A stretch of DNA of 64,000 nucleotides from Streptomyces sp. AM 4-1-1. Its GTDB lineage: Bacteria > Actinomycetota > Actinomycetes > Streptomycetales > Streptomycetaceae. Both the position numbers and the translations under genes were made by a program. The notes under the pieces were generated by a model. The model did not search any database. It worked only from the letters and a program-made list of their open reading frames with translations, and was not told the origin of the DNA. Shown piece after piece: positions 31,755 through 43,870 of the stretch. Location: positions 5,270,001 through 5,334,000 of the forward strand of contig NZ_CP119145.1 of NCBI RefSeq assembly GCF_029167625.1. The letters run 5' to 3'. Numbering within the stretch: position 1 is the first letter of the stretch; each line of letters opens with the position of its first letter.

Positions 31755-31806
31755 GCGCGGAAGGGGCCGGTCCGGAAGGGAGATTCCGGACCGGCCCCTT
31801 CCGCGC
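31755..31806. terminator. Bidirectional terminator, 23-bp perfect stem
   Basis: Arms 31755-31777 and 31784-31806 are perfectly complementary around a six-base loop. It separates the convergent N-acetylglutamate synthase and mbtH genes. Confidence 0.93.
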
Positions 31807-31838
31807 GCCACGATCGGCGCCCGCGGCGGCCGGACGGT

Positions 31839-32048
31839 TCAGGACTTCGCCACCAGGCTGGCCGGCCGCATGTCGGTCCAGTGCGTCTCGACGTACTCGG
31901 CGCAGCCCTGACGCGAGTCCTCGCCGTGCACCACGGTCCAGCCGCTCGGCACCTCGGCGAACACCGGCCACAGGGAGTGCTGGTTCTCGGCGTTGACGAG
32001 AACGTAGTACTGGGCCTCGTCGTCCTCGAACGGGTTGGTGGCGGTCAT
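31839..32048 (-). CDS. mbtH: MbtH-like protein
   Basis: A 69-residue MbtH-family protein, the small partner that many NRPS adenylation domains need for folding and activity. The family pattern [24 protein letters not shown] is visible, with the invariant Trp pair region SGWTVV and the C-terminal THWTDMRP (shown here in pieces). The start ATG overlaps the stop of the C-E protein gene (ATGA) and is preceded by AAGGAGA. It is the last gene of the minus-strand block and ends before a strong terminator. It presumably serves the A domains of the two large NRPSs. Confidence 0.96.
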   Translation of the reverse strand: MTATNPFEDDEAQYYVLVNAENQHSLWPVFAEVPSGWTVVHGEDSRQGCAEYVETHWTDMRPASLVAKS

Positions 32049-35000
32049 GGGATGTCTCCTTCGGTCTTCTTCTGGGTCGGTTGAGGCAGGTGGTCGGGGG
32101 CCGCTTCCCGGACAGGATCGGGAGCGGGGGAGGGGGAGGGGGAGGGGGAGGCACGGCGGGGAGGGACGGGGCGGAGCGTTCGGGGCGCCGCCGTCCCGGG
32201 AGCGGGCACGGTCCGGGCGGTGGGGGCCCGGGAGCCCTCGTCCGGTCCCGCCAGGGCGGCCACCGGAGCGAGCCGGGCGATCAGCGCGGTGCCACGCCGG
32301 GCCAGCCGGCGCGCCTCGTCGGCGGTGAAGCCCCGCTCGGGGCCACCGTGCCAACGCCAGCGCAGGGACAGGTCCGTGCGGCCGTCGCCGCTCGTCCCGA
32401 CGGTGACGGTCAGTTCGAGCGGTCCGGACACGACCGGTTCCGTACCGAGCCCGGCCAGTGCCTCGCGTACCACCGCCTCCTCCTCCGCCGGGGCGGCGGC
32501 CCAGCCGGACGCGTGGACCGGCGGACGGCGTCGGACGTACCGCAGGGCGTCGAGCGGTGGACCGGCGAGCAGGGGCGCGGTCTGCGGGTTGAGGTGGCGC
32601 AGCTGCTCGTACCCCCGCCCGCCGTCCGGTACGGCGGCCAGTTGAGCGGCCACCCGGGCCGGCAGAGATACGTCGTGCCGTGCGCCGACGGCGGCCTGGT
32701 CGTCGCCCTCGCCCACCGGGACGCCGGACACCGCGAGCCTCCCGGTGTCCGGCGCGCCGTCGCCGCTCCCGTCATGCCCGCCGCTCCCGTCATGGTCGCT
32801 CCAGTCATGCCCGTCGCTCCCGTCATGCGCGCCGCTCCCGTCACGCCCGCCGTTCTCGCCGTTCTCGACGTGGAGCCGTACCGGGTACCGGGCGGTCGGC
32901 GCACCGGGCGCCGGCTCGGCCAGGGGATCGGGGGAGCACGCCAGCTCGACCAACGGGTCGGCTCCGGTGCCGCGCAGCCGGGGTTCGTCCGCCGCGAGCA
33001 GGGCCAGCGCGGCCGGCACGGCCAGGTCCACCCAGTCGTGGGCGTGGTGGCCCGAGCCGACCGGGTCCGCGACCGGTGGCAGACCGGTCGCTCCGGTCAC
33101 CAGTTCCGGACCGTCCACGGCGCCCGCGCGACCCGCCGCCGCGGCCCGCGCGTCGGTGGACGCGTCGGCGAGCACGCCCCGCCAGTACGGCAGTTCCGTG
33201 ATCCTGGACGGCTCGTGTGCCTGTTCGTGCAACACGGCGGCCCACTCCCGCGGCCCCGGCCCGCCGGCCGCGCGGGGCGGCTCCCGCCCGTCCATGAACG
33301 CGGCGCAGTGCGCGGCGAGTTCGGCCACCAGCGGGGGCCAGGCGTCGCCGTCGGCGCAGAGCCGGTGCAGGGTCAGCAGCAGTCTGCCGTCCGTTTCCTG
33401 TCCCGCGTCGAACCACACCGCGCGCAGTACCGCCCCGGACGCGGAATCCAGCGCTCGCGCCGCCCGGCGCGCCTCGCGGGTGAGCACCTGTTCGGGGACC
33501 CGGCCGTCGGTGGCGAGGGAGGGGCCGGTGATGTCGATCCGGCGGAGGGTGGCCGGATCGGCGGCGGCGGGGGCGGTGGCGGCCGGAAGGATCTCCTGGC
33601 TCCACACCCCGTGGGCACGGTGGAGCCGCAGCCGCAGCGCGTCGTGCCGACGGGCCAGCAGCGCGAGCGCCCTGCGCAGCGGCGCCGTGCGGAGACCGGC
33701 CGGGACGCGGAGCAGTACGGTCTCCTGGAGGAGTTCGGCCGGTCCCCCCGACTCCCGCAGCCGGTGCGCGGCGGGAAGCAGCGGCAGTCCGCCCCGGCCC
33801 CGCCCGCTCCCTCCCCGCCCGCCGCGCGGCTTTCCGGCCGCCGGTCCGGGGGCTTCCACCCGCGGGGCCGGTACGGCCGGACGAGGCCGCACGGACCCGG
33901 CCCCGTGACCGTCACCCGGACCGCCCGGGACGTCCCAGGCGCCCAGGGCGGCGAGCGGTCGGCCGGGTTCGGCGCTGAGCCGGGTCAGCAGCGCCACGCA
34001 CTGCCGGGAGTACGCGGCCAGCCCGTCGGAGCCGTACCGCGCCGGATTGGCGTCGAAGTCGAGCCGCAACCGTCCGTCGGCGTACGCGGACACCGACACG
34101 GAGAGATCGTCGACCGGGCCGGAGGCCAGCGTCACCACATGCCCGGGGACTCCCGCGAAGTCCAACTCGTCGTCGAACGGACGGAAGTTGAGCAGCGGCC
34201 CGCGCAGCCGCTCGCCACCGCTGCCGGGCCACAGCTCCCGGGCGACGGTCTCGCCCCGGAAGAGCTGATGACGGCGTACGTCGGCGAGTTCGCTCCCCGC
34301 GCGGCGCAGCAGGTCGTCGAAGCGGGCGTCGGCGCCCACCCGGACCCGTACCGGAAGGATGTTCACGGCCATCCCCGGCACCCGCAGCGTGCCCGGAGCG
34401 ACCCGGGCCATGGCGTAGAGGCGCAGCACCGCCTCGTCCACGCCGGTCGTCAGGGCCCGGTGGGCGGCGACGGCGGCGGTGACGGCCTCGGCCCAGGTGA
34501 CCCGGGCGGCGCGGGCGGTCGCGCGGATCAGCGCCGCCGTCGGCCGGTCGAGCAGTACGGTCCGGCGCAGCGCGACATCCGCCGGCCGGGTGGCGTCGCG
34601 GCCGGACACGGGAGCGGGGGTCGGCCCGTCGGCGTACCGGGCGGCCCAGTGGGCGCGGTCTGCGGCGTACCTCCCGCTCGACGCGTAGTCACGCTCGGCA
34701 TCGACGAGTGTGCCGACCGGGGCGAAGGGCGAGGGCGGGGTCTCCGTGCCGCGCACGCGCGCCGTGTAGACCTCGGCGATCCGCCGGTTGAGGAGGGACA
34801 CCCCGTAGCCGTCGATGGCCAGGTGGTGGAAGTACTGGAACAGCAGGTGCCGTTCGGGCCCGACCGTCACCAGCACCGCGCCCGTCAGCGCGGGCCCCGG
34901 TACGGGACCGGCGTCCGCCGCCCCCGGGTCCGCCGCGTCGCCGGGATCGTCCTCCGTGAGCAACAGGCCCATCCGGGGCGGGCAGGCGAGCTGGGCGCGC

Positions 35001-35326
35001 ACCAGCTCCACGGCCGCCGCCTCGGGATCGGCCGCGTCCGAGGTGTTCAGCCGGGGCAGCCGCCAGTGCTCCGCCTCGAACCGTGCCGGGGTCTGAAGCG
35101 GGCGCCCGGCATGCTCCCGGACGCGCAGGTGCAGCCCCGGCGCCTCGCCGAGCGTGTGGCGTACGGCGTGCTGGAGCGCGTCGGGGTCGACGGGCCCCGA
35201 CAGCTCGACGTACTGGCCCACGTTGTAGGCGGCGTTGGTGGGGTCGGCCCGCTGGGCACGCAGGACCTCGGCCTGCGCGGCCGTGAGGTCCAGGGGGCGG
35301 ACCGTCTGGAGCGATGGCTGTGACAT
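32045..35326 (-). CDS. Free-standing condensation plus degenerate epimerization-like protein (no A or T domain)
   Basis: A 1093-residue protein. Residues about 10-450 are an EntF-like starter C domain with intact active site HHLAIDG (His167), very similar in layout to the first C domain of the large NRPS ([40 protein letters not shown]). A Pro/Gly/Arg-rich linker follows. Residues about 505-1030 resemble an epimerization domain ([33 protein letters not shown]), but the second active-site His is Arg655 and the EGHGRE motif with the catalytic Glu is missing, so it looks inactive. A His/Asp/Ser/Gly repeat insert lies near residue 830-855. No adenylation or carrier domain exists. It lies between the hydroxylase and mbtH genes. 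Possible roles: a second acylation in trans, or a structural partner; both are inference. Confidence 0.85.
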   Translation of the reverse strand: MSQPSLQTVRPLDLTAAQAEVLRAQRADPTNAAYNVGQYVELSGPVDPDALQHAVRHTLGEAPGLHLRVREHAGRPLQTPARFEAEHWRLPRLNTSDAADPEAAAVELVRAQLACPPRMGLLLTEDDPGDAADPGAADAGPVPGPALTGAVLVTVGPERHLLFQYFHHLAIDGYGVSLLNRRIAEVYTARVRGTETPPSPFAPVGTLVDAERDYASSGRYAADRAHWAARYADGPTPAPVSGRDATRPADVALRRTVLLDRPTAALIRATARAARVTWAEAVTAAVAAHRALTTGVDEAVLRLYAMARVAPGTLRVPGMAVNILPVRVRVGADARFDDLLRRAGSELADVRRHQLFRGETVARELWPGSGGERLRGPLLNFRPFDDELDFAGVPGHVVTLASGPVDDLSVSVSAYADGRLRLDFDANPARYGSDGLAAYSRQCVALLTRLSAEPGRPLAALGAWDVPGGPGDGHGAGSVRPRPAVPAPRVEAPGPAAGKPRGGRGGSGRGRGGLPLLPAAHRLRESGGPAELLQETVLLRVPAGLRTAPLRRALALLARRHDALRLRLHRAHGVWSQEILPAATAPAAADPATLRRIDITGPSLATDGRVPEQVLTREARRAARALDSASGAVLRAVWFDAGQETDGRLLLTLHRLCADGDAWPPLVAELAAHCAAFMDGREPPRAAGGPGPREWAAVLHEQAHEPSRITELPYWRGVLADASTDARAAAAGRAGAVDGPELVTGATGLPPVADPVGSGHHAHDWVDLAVPAALALLAADEPRLRGTGADPLVELACSPDPLAEPAPGAPTARYPVRLHVENGENGGRDGSGAHDGSDGHDWSDHDGSGGHDGSGDGAPDTGRLAVSGVPVGEGDDQAAVGARHDVSLPARVAAQLAAVPDGGRGYEQLRHLNPQTAPLLAGPPLDALRYVRRRPPVHASGWAAAPAEEEAVVREALAGLGTEPVVSGPLELTVTVGTSGDGRTDLSLRWRWHGGPERGFTADEARRLARRGTALIARLAPVAALAGPDEGSRAPTARTVPAPGTAAPRTLRPVPPRRASPSPSPSPAPDPVREAAPDHLPQPTQKKTEGDIP

Positions 35327-35465
35327 CTCGTCTTCCGGGACTGGGGCGCCGGCGGGGGCACGCGTTCCCGGCCCCCGCCGCGCGGCCGGTTGAGAAGGAC
35401 CGGACGGGCGGAGGAAGCGGACGGGGAGAGCGGGCGGCCGGTCAGGGCTGGCGGGCGGGCGGCCG

Positions 35466-36884
35466 TCAGGCGTTCGGCACGGCCAGGCCGTCGTCCGCCG
35501 TCGCCGTACCGGCGTCCAGCCCGGCCAGTACGTCGTGCTCCGCCCGCACCTCCCGCTCGGTCCGGCGCAGCAGCAGCGAGTCGCAGATCTCACCCGAGCG
35601 GACCGCCAGCGTCGACAGCAGGGAGGAGGTGATGCCATGGGTGTGCTCGGTCCCGGCGCCCTGGAGGTACACACCGGCCCGCACCCGGTCGGTCGTCAGC
35701 ACGCGGTGGTCGCGGCCGATGCGCAGCCGGCCCAGCTCGTCCGTGAGGCATTCACCGGCCAGCTCGCCCAGCAGCTCGCGGGGGTCCACCGCCCGGTACC
35801 CGGTGGCGAAGACGATGGCGTCGGCGTCCAGCGTGTACGTCTCGCCGTCGGTCAGCGAGCGCACCGACGCCCTTACGCCGTCCGGCAGTTCCTCGACCGC
35901 GGTCAGCGCGGTGGCGTTGAGGATGCGGAGGCGTTCGGTGCCGCTGACCTTCTCCTGGTACGTGGTGCGGTACAGCTCCTCGATCAGGTCTCCGTCCACC
36001 ACCGAGTAGTTGGTGTTGCCGTGGTAGCCGAGCAGCGCGTCCTTGGTCTCCTGCGGGGCCCCGTAGAAGTCGTCCACGGCATGGGGGTCGAAGATCCGGT
36101 TGGCGAAGGGGCTGTCGTCGGCGGGGCTGTAGCCGTACCGCGAGAACACCGCGCACACCTGGGCGTCCGGGAAGGTGCGGTGCAGATGGTCGGCGGTCTC
36201 GGCCGCGGACTGCCCGGCGCCCACCACGACGAACCGGCGGTGCGGACGCTCCTTCAGCTCGGCCGCGCGGAAGAGCAGGTCCTGGTTGTGCCAGACGTGC
36301 TCGCCGGCTGTGATCCCCTCGGGGAGCCGGGCCCGCAGACCGGTGGCGAGGACGATGTTCCGCGCGCGCAGCACCTGTTCGGCGCTGCCGGTGGGCTCGT
36401 GGACGGGCCGGGTCACCACGTCGAGGCTGTCGATGACACCGTCCCGCTCCACCGGACGTATGAGCCGGGCGTCATGGCCGTACGCGACCCGGTCGGTGAA
36501 CTCGGCGGCACACCAGCGGAAGTAGTCGTGGAACTCCACACGGGTGGGGAAGAAGCTCTTCTGGTTGATGAAGTCGGCCAGCCTGCCCCGGTCCTGGAGG
36601 TAGCGCAGGAAGGTGAAGCGGCTGCCCGGGTCGCGCATGGTGGCCAGGTCCTTGAGGAAGGAGACCTGCATCGTGGCGCCCTCGATGAGCATGCCCCGGT
36701 GCCAGCCGAAGTGCTCCTGGCGTTCCACGAACGCGGACCGCAGCGCACTGCCGTGCTCGCTGCGGCCGTTGTGCTCCTCGATGGCGATGGCCAGTGCGAG
36801 GTTGGCGGGGCCGAAGCCTATGCCGACCACGTCCTGGGAGGCGGACTCGCCCCGCTGTGAAGTCTGCGTCTGGCGTGCCGACAT
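35466..36884 (-). CDS. L-ornithine N5-monooxygenase
   Basis: A 472-residue flavin monooxygenase of the SidA/PvdA/CchB group that makes N5-hydroxyornithine from ornithine, NADPH and oxygen. The FAD site GIGFGPAN lies at residues 21-28, the substrate/flavin region MQVSFLKDLATMRDP at 72-86, the NADPH site GAGQSAAE at 222-229, and the late ATGY motif near the end. The product fits the hydroxyornithine code of the last NRPS A domain. ATG 36884 is chosen over 36890 because AAAGGG is correctly spaced only for the former. An iron box lies 101 bp upstream; the ornithine genes end just before it. No hydroxyornithine formyl- or acetyltransferase is seen in the window. Confidence 0.96.
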   Translation of the reverse strand: MSARQTQTSQRGESASQDVVGIGFGPANLALAIAIEEHNGRSEHGSALRSAFVERQEHFGWHRGMLIEGATMQVSFLKDLATMRDPGSRFTFLRYLQDRGRLADFINQKSFFPTRVEFHDYFRWCAAEFTDRVAYGHDARLIRPVERDGVIDSLDVVTRPVHEPTGSAEQVLRARNIVLATGLRARLPEGITAGEHVWHNQDLLFRAAELKERPHRRFVVVGAGQSAAETADHLHRTFPDAQVCAVFSRYGYSPADDSPFANRIFDPHAVDDFYGAPQETKDALLGYHGNTNYSVVDGDLIEELYRTTYQEKVSGTERLRILNATALTAVEELPDGVRASVRSLTDGETYTLDADAIVFATGYRAVDPRELLGELAGECLTDELGRLRIGRDHRVLTTDRVRAGVYLQGAGTEHTHGITSSLLSTLAVRSGEICDSLLLRRTEREVRAEHDVLAGLDAGTATADDGLAVPNA

Positions 36885-36984
36885 GGTCATCCCTTTCCGG
36901 TTCTGCTCAGCGCCGGAAGCATCCGGAACTGATCGGCCGCCCTCGGCGGACTCCACATATGACACCCCCAACCGCCTCCCGTTC

Positions 36985-37003
36985 TTAGGTAAGGCTCGCC
37001 TAA
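36985..37003. promoter_or_regulatory. Iron box upstream of the ornithine hydroxylase gene
   Basis: TTAGGTAAGGCTCGCCTAA, one base from the box at 30900. It gives the hydroxylase, C-E and mbtH genes their own iron control, separate from the ornithine operon ending at 37158. Confidence 0.9.
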
Positions 37004-37106
37004 CATCCCTCATGGCCGAAGGGCTGTCAAGTTGCTCCGACTACCGCTGGGGAGCGCTGACTTGCCCCCCGATCCGGCCATGGAGCGGGTCCGGGAAACG
37101 CCGAGG

Positions 37107-37124
37107 ACCCGGTCGGTGCCGGGT
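37107..37124 (-). terminator. Weak hairpin after the ornithine operon
   Basis: ACCCGG and CCGGGT enclose a six-base loop 34 bp past the argD-like stop and before the next iron box. Too short to be sure it ends transcription. Confidence 0.35.
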
Positions 37125-37157
37125 GTCCCGGGAGGCGGGTGGGGAAGGGGAGAGGCG

Positions 37158-38414
37158 TCAGACGGCCAGGATGTCCGGCAGTGCCGCGAGCAGCGCGTCC
37201 ACCTCCGCGTCGCCGATCGTCAGCGCCGGAGCCAGCCGGACCGTCGTCGGACCGGTGGCGTTGACCAGGAAACCGGCCTGTCGCGCCGCCAGTTGCACAC
37301 GCGGGGCGACCGGTTCGCGCAGGGCGACACCGAGGAGCAGCCCGGCGCCCCGCACCTGACGGACCCGGGGGTGGCCCAGCCCCTCGACACCGCGCCGCAG
37401 CCGCTCCCCGGTCCGTACCACCCGGTCCAGCAGCCCCTCCGTCTCGATGGTGTCCAGCACGGCGAGCCCGGCCGCGCAGGCCACCGGATTGCCGCCGAAG
37501 GTCGATCCGTGCTGGCCCGGGGTCAGCAGCTCGGCCGCCGCGCCGAACGCCAGCACGGCGCCGATCGGCAGTCCGCCGCCCAGTCCCTTGGCCAGCGTCA
37601 CCACGTCGGGATCGGCCCCGTCCACCGCTTGATGGGCGAACCAGCGGCCCGTCCGCCCGACCCCGGTCTGGATCTCGTCCAGCACCAGCAGGGTGCCGGT
37701 TGCCCGGGTGATCTCCCGCGCGGCCCGCAGAAAGCCCTCGGGCGCCGGCACCACACCGGCCTCGCCCTGCACCGGCTCGACGAACACGGCGGCGGTCTCC
37801 TCGGTGACGGCCGCCCGCAGCGCCCCCGTGTCGCCGAGCGGTACGTACGACACCTCGCCGGGCAGCGGCAGGAACGGCTCCCGCTTCGCGGGCTGCCCGG
37901 TCAGGGCCAGCGCCCCCGCAGTCCGGCCGTGGAAGCCGCCCTCGACGGCGACCAGACGCGGACGGCCCGTCCGGCGGGCGATCTTGAACGCCGCCTCGAT
38001 CGCCTCGGCCCCGGAGTTGGCGAAGAACACCTTCCCCGGCCTGCCCGCCACGCGGAGCAGCCGCTCGGCGAGGGCGACCGGCGGCCCCGCCGCGTAGAGG
38101 TTGGAGACATGGCCCAGCGTGGCGATCTGCCCGCTCACCGCCGACACCACCGCGGGGTGCGCGTGGCCGAGGGCGTTGACGGCGATGCCGCCCGTGAAGT
38201 CCAGGTACGCCCGGCCCTCCTCGTCCCACACCGTGCTGCCCTCGCCCCTGACCAGGGCCAGCGGGGGAGTGCCGTAGGTGTTCATCATCACCTGCGGCCA
38301 GCGGTCCCGGAGCGACCGGCCGCCGACCCCGCCGGGGGCGGCCCCGGACCCGGGGGCGGTGACCGGGGCCGGAGCCCCGGCCCGGACGGTGGGGGTGTCC
38401 TCGACGGCGGTCAT
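37158..38414 (-). CDS. argD: Acetylornithine aminotransferase
   Basis: A 418-residue class-III PLP aminotransferase converting N-acetylglutamate semialdehyde to N-acetylornithine. Visible landmarks: [20 protein letters not shown] at the start of the fold, [18 protein letters not shown], the PLP-aspartate region [15 protein letters not shown], the Schiff-base lysine in TLAKGLGGG (Lys276) and [11 protein letters not shown]. An extra 35-residue Ala/Pro/Gly-rich N-terminus precedes the fold. The start overlaps the argB stop (ATGA) behind GGAGGAGG. It is the last gene of the argC-J-B-D unit. In this setting it should supply ornithine for the siderophore rather than arginine. Confidence 0.95.
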   Translation of the reverse strand: MTAVEDTPTVRAGAPAPVTAPGSGAAPGGVGGRSLRDRWPQVMMNTYGTPPLALVRGEGSTVWDEEGRAYLDFTGGIAVNALGHAHPAVVSAVSGQIATLGHVSNLYAAGPPVALAERLLRVAGRPGKVFFANSGAEAIEAAFKIARRTGRPRLVAVEGGFHGRTAGALALTGQPAKREPFLPLPGEVSYVPLGDTGALRAAVTEETAAVFVEPVQGEAGVVPAPEGFLRAAREITRATGTLLVLDEIQTGVGRTGRWFAHQAVDGADPDVVTLAKGLGGGLPIGAVLAFGAAAELLTPGQHGSTFGGNPVACAAGLAVLDTIETEGLLDRVVRTGERLRRGVEGLGHPRVRQVRGAGLLLGVALREPVAPRVQLAARQAGFLVNATGPTTVRLAPALTIGDAEVDALLAALPDILAV

Positions 38415-39402
38415 ACGGTGTCCTCCTCCTGGTCCCGCCGGCCCGGCCGGGCCGGGTCCGACGGGTCCGCTGCCACGGTTGCCACGGTTTCCCGGTCCGG
38501 TGCCGGGACTTCCCGGTCCGGTGCCGGGGACTCCTGGTCCGGGACCACGGTGGTCCCGGTGGTGTCGTCGGCGAAGACCTCCAGCAGCAGCGAGTGCGGC
38601 ACCCGGCCGTCCAGGACGTGCGCCATCCGTACGCCCTGCCGGACGGCCCGCAGACAGCCCTCCATCTTGGGGACCATCCCGCTCGCCAGCCCCGGCAGCG
38701 TCTTCTCCAGTTCGGTGGCGGTCAGCCGCTCGATCACCTCGGTGCTGTGCGGCCAGTTCGCGTACAGCCCCCCGACGTCCGTGAGCATCACCAGCTTCTC
38801 CGCGTCCAGGGCCACCGCCAGCGCCGAAGCCGCCAGATCGGCGTTGATGTTGTAGATCTCCCCGTCCTTCCCCCGGGCCACGGGGGACACGACCGGGATG
38901 CGGCCCCGCTCCAGCAGTGCCTGAAGGGTGTCCGGGTTCACGTCCACGATGTCGCCGACCAGCCCGATGTCCACCGGCTCGTCGTCCACCCACACCGGCC
39001 GCCGCGTGGCCGTCATGGTGTGCGCGTCCTCGCCGGTCATCCCCACGGCGAACGGACCGTGCGCGTTGATGAGCCCGACCAGCTCACGCTGCACCTGACC
39101 GGCGAGCACCATCCGGACCACGTCCATGATCTCCGGCGTGGTCACCCGCAGTCCCGCCGCGAAGCGGACCTCCAGATCCAGCCGGTTCAGCAACGCGCTG
39201 ATCTGCGGCCCGCCGCCGTGCACCACGACCGGGCGCAGCCCGGCGTACCGCAGTGACACCACGTCCTGGGCGAAGGCGCGTTTCAACTCCTCGTCCACCA
39301 TGGCGTTCCCGCCGAACTTGATCACCACGACCCGGCCCTGGAACCGTTCCAGCCAGGGCAGCGCCTCGATGACCGTACGGGCGCGAGGCCGCTCGTCGGC
39401 GC

Positions 39403-39406
<4 letters not shown>
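38411..39406 (-). CDS. argB: Acetylglutamate kinase
   Basis: A 331-residue amino acid kinase that phosphorylates N-acetylglutamate. The N-terminal [11 protein letters not shown] (Lys30), the substrate loop [29 protein letters not shown] and [12 protein letters not shown] are all in place, and [13 protein letters not shown] near residue 245 is typical. The last 45 residues form a Pro/Asp/Glu-rich tail with a repeated PAPDRE motif, longer than usual; these come from tandem repeats in the DNA at about 38480-38545. Both ends overlap neighbours: GTGA with argJ upstream and ATGA with argD downstream, so the operon is tightly coupled. Confidence 0.95.
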
Positions 39407-41711
<2,305 letters not shown>

Positions 41712-42386
41712 TCACGCCCCGCGCGCGGGCCGTGCCGACGGCGCGGGCCGGGCGGCCCGCAGGTCCCGCAGCAGGGTCTCGGTCGTACAGACGACGCCAC
41801 TGCGCGCCGCCCAGTGCAGCGCCATGGAGTGCTCCTCCGCGGAGAAGTCGGCCACCGCGTCGGCCACCACGAACGGCTGTATGTCGCGCATGAACGCGTC
41901 CGCCGCCGTCAGGAGCACCCCGAGGTGCGCGTACACACCGCAGACGATCAACTGGTCCCGCCCGGTGGTCCGCAGCAGGGTGCCGAGATGGCTGCGGAGG
42001 AAGGCGTTGTGGCGCACATTGGCCAGCACGTGCTCGCCGGGGCGGGGGGTGAGCCGCGTGATGATCTCGGACGCGTGCGGATCGGAGCCGATGCCCGGTC
42101 CCCAGACATCGGCCAACAGGCCGCGCTGATCGGGGCGTTGGCCGGCGGGTTCCGCACTGAAGAAGATCGGCACGGCCAGCGATCTCGCGAGTGCGCGCAG
42201 GGCGGCGATGTTCTCGACGAGGTCCACGACGGGGGCGCGGCCCGCAGGGAACGCTTCCACGAAGTGGTTCTGCATGTCGTGCACGAGCAGCGCGGCCCGG
42301 CTCGGATCGATCACCCAGGGGACGTGGGCCGGCGGGAGCGCCGAACGTTGGGGCATGGGATAGGAGTCGATACCTGGCAGACCCAT
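41712..42386 (-). CDS. Isochorismatase homologue without fused carrier; catalytic lysine replaced
   Basis: A 224-residue protein colinear with the N-terminal domain of EntB, which hydrolyses isochorismate to 2,3-dihydro-2,3-dihydroxybenzoate. Asp37 in LLVHDMQNHF is conserved, and GVYAHLG, DAFMRDIQPFVVADAVADF and EEHSMALHWAA match EntB well. However the segment that reads K-W-R-Y-S-A-F in EntB reads N-V-R-H-N-A-F here, so the expected catalytic Lys is Asn123. It has no C-terminal carrier; a separate carrier is at 30606. ATG 42386 follows GAGGAGA. It is the first gene after the iron box at 42531 and probably heads the ornithine operon. Whether it is an active isochorismatase is open. Confidence 0.85.
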   Translation of the reverse strand: MGLPGIDSYPMPQRSALPPAHVPWVIDPSRAALLVHDMQNHFVEAFPAGRAPVVDLVENIAALRALARSLAVPIFFSAEPAGQRPDQRGLLADVWGPGIGSDPHASEIITRLTPRPGEHVLANVRHNAFLRSHLGTLLRTTGRDQLIVCGVYAHLGVLLTAADAFMRDIQPFVVADAVADFSAEEHSMALHWAARSGVVCTTETLLRDLRAARPAPSARPARGA

Positions 42387-42530
42387 CGGGAATCTCCTCG
42401 CTGACGTCGCCTCGGCCGGGTCCTGCCGGGCCCGGTGCGCGGGCGGGGCCCCCGTGCTCGGGGAACGACGGCGTGAGGCAGGGCATGACACGGCCCGAGG
42501 GGGAGATCGCGGACGACCACCCCGGGAAAG

Positions 42531-42549
42531 TTAGCTTAGCCTAAGCTAA
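42531..42549. promoter_or_regulatory. Iron box upstream of isochorismatase/ornithine operon
   Basis: TTAGCTTAGCCTAAGCTAA is a perfect 19-bp palindrome. It is a C-for-G variant of the usual TTAGGTTAGG half site. It lies 145 bp upstream of the isochorismatase start; the 42387-42846 gap otherwise holds only the second box at 42726. Confidence 0.85.
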
Positions 42550-42725
42550 TCACTCGTCGGACGGACGTGCGGCCCGCCGACCGCTTCGATTCGCCGTCAC
42601 CGGACGGGTGTTCACGGCCCGTCGGATGGCCGGCGCGGCCTTCGCGGTGGCCCTGGCGCCCCCTCCCCGCGCCTTCCCGGAGCACCCTCGTGCCCCCGTA
42701 CGCGTCACCGCCGTTGCCTCATTGT

Positions 42726-42744
42726 TTAGGTAAGGCTAACCTAA
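42726..42744. promoter_or_regulatory. Iron box upstream of the DUF2470 gene
   Basis: TTAGGTAAGGCTAACCTAA, the best match to consensus in the window. It lies 103 bp before the plus-strand start at 42847. Confidence 0.92.
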
Positions 42745-42846
42745 CTCGACCGGACGGGGGTGGTGACACCCCGGCCGGCCTTGCCCGCTCGGAAGCCCGC
42801 CACGGCCTGACCCACCCCTGCTCACCCGCGTACACGGAGGTTGTAG

Positions 42847-43572
42847 ATGAAGCACGGCTCGGTGCGCCGCCCCACGAACGCCGAACGCGCGCGGACCGTC
42901 ATCGCCGCCGCGACCTCACTGACCGGCGTCGCCGGACGGCTCAGCGAGGAACTGCCCGGTGTGCGCGGGCTGAGCGGCGGGGGAGACCTCCTGCTGGCCG
43001 CGCCGCCCGGAAGCGTGCTGGCCGGCGCGGCCCTGACCGCGCCACTCGGCTGGCTCCCCGCGACCCTGCACTTCACGGATGTGGCCCCGGTCCCGGCCAG
43101 GGACCGGGTGCGCGCCCGGGTGTGCGTGGACGGGCGCCTCAGCTACACCGACCGGACGGCCGAAACCCCGGAGCCCCGGCTGAGGTTCGCCTTCACGGCC
43201 GCCGTCCTGGAGACCTGCGAGGGCAACGACACCCTGGGGCGCACCGTCCTGCGCGGCGCCGCCCCCGACCCGCTGGCCGGGCACGAGGCGTCGATGATCA
43301 CGCATCTGGTGGACGACCACGCCGACCTGGTCGCGCGACTGACCCGGCTGATCGACCCCGTACTCCTCCAGGGGGTTCGCGGCGTGCTGCCCTGGGCGAT
43401 CGACCGGTACGGCCTGACGCTCCGGCTGGAACGCGCGGGGACCCACCGCGATGTACGGCTGCCGTTCCCCGCGCCGCTGCGGGACGCCGGGGAGGCCGGC
43501 GAACAGATCCGCCTCCTGCTCCACTCGGGCTCGCACTGCCGCCGCCGCTCCTGGCGGACACCTCCCAGGTGA
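42847..43572 (+). CDS. DUF2470-domain protein, iron-box controlled
   Basis: A 241-residue protein. The C-terminal third contains the DUF2470 pattern MITHLVDDHADLVARLTRL and PWAIDRYGLTLRL, a domain found in haem-utilisation (HugZ-like) and related flavin-binding-fold proteins. The N-terminal part has two beta-rich segments (GLSGGGDLLLAAPPGSVL; VRARVCVDGRLSYTDR) typical of actinobacterial DUF2470 proteins. ATG 42847 follows GGAGGTTGTAG. It is transcribed alone, away from the ornithine block, under the best iron box of the set. A role in handling intracellular iron, haem or the siderophore is inferred from control alone. Confidence 0.8.
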   Translation: MKHGSVRRPTNAERARTVIAAATSLTGVAGRLSEELPGVRGLSGGGDLLLAAPPGSVLAGAALTAPLGWLPATLHFTDVAPVPARDRVRARVCVDGRLSYTDRTAETPEPRLRFAFTAAVLETCEGNDTLGRTVLRGAAPDPLAGHEASMITHLVDDHADLVARLTRLIDPVLLQGVRGVLPWAIDRYGLTLRLERAGTHRDVRLPFPAPLRDAGEAGEQIRLLLHSGSHCRRRSWRTPPR

Positions 43573-43612
43573 CGTGACCACCACCACGCGGGGCGCGGCC
43601 GTCCGTCCCCGG

Positions 43613-43782
43613 CCTCCGGAAACGATGACCTGCCGTGCTCCGAGGGGCCTGGCGATCCGCACACCGATCAGGCCGATGCCGGAGGTGGCCCCGGTGATCA
43701 GCACCGACTGCCCGGCCCGGAAACCCCCGGTCGTCAGGGCGCCGTGCCGGGTGAGCGGTCCGGTGGGCAGTGCGCGTGCCAC
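43613..43782 (-). pseudogene. Remnant of a medium-chain quinone oxidoreductase
   Basis: The minus strand reads a short stretch of the cofactor-binding core of zinc-free alcohol dehydrogenase/quinone reductases (ALTTGGFRAGQSVLITGATS, then GIGLIGVRIARPLGARQVIV). The sequence stops resembling the family on both sides, and the ORF around it runs on as an antisense shadow. Only about 55 codons survive. It is divergent from the TetR gene, a common pairing, so it was probably once that regulator's target. Confidence 0.6.
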
Positions 43783-43870
43783 GTCGTGGCCGAGTCGGTC
43801 GGGGACGGGCGGGACCCGGTGGTAGGCCGACGCGAACCGGTCCGTCTCGTCGAGGTGTTAGCCTGCGCCC

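Noticed and set aside
32081-35323. Plus-strand open frame of about 1080 codons opposite the C-E gene
   Set aside because: Shadow frame; the opposite strand encodes a clear C domain with HHLAIDG.
42916-43782. Full-length minus-strand oxidoreductase gene
   Set aside because: Only the first about 55 codons resemble the family; the remainder is antisense to the DUF2470 gene.
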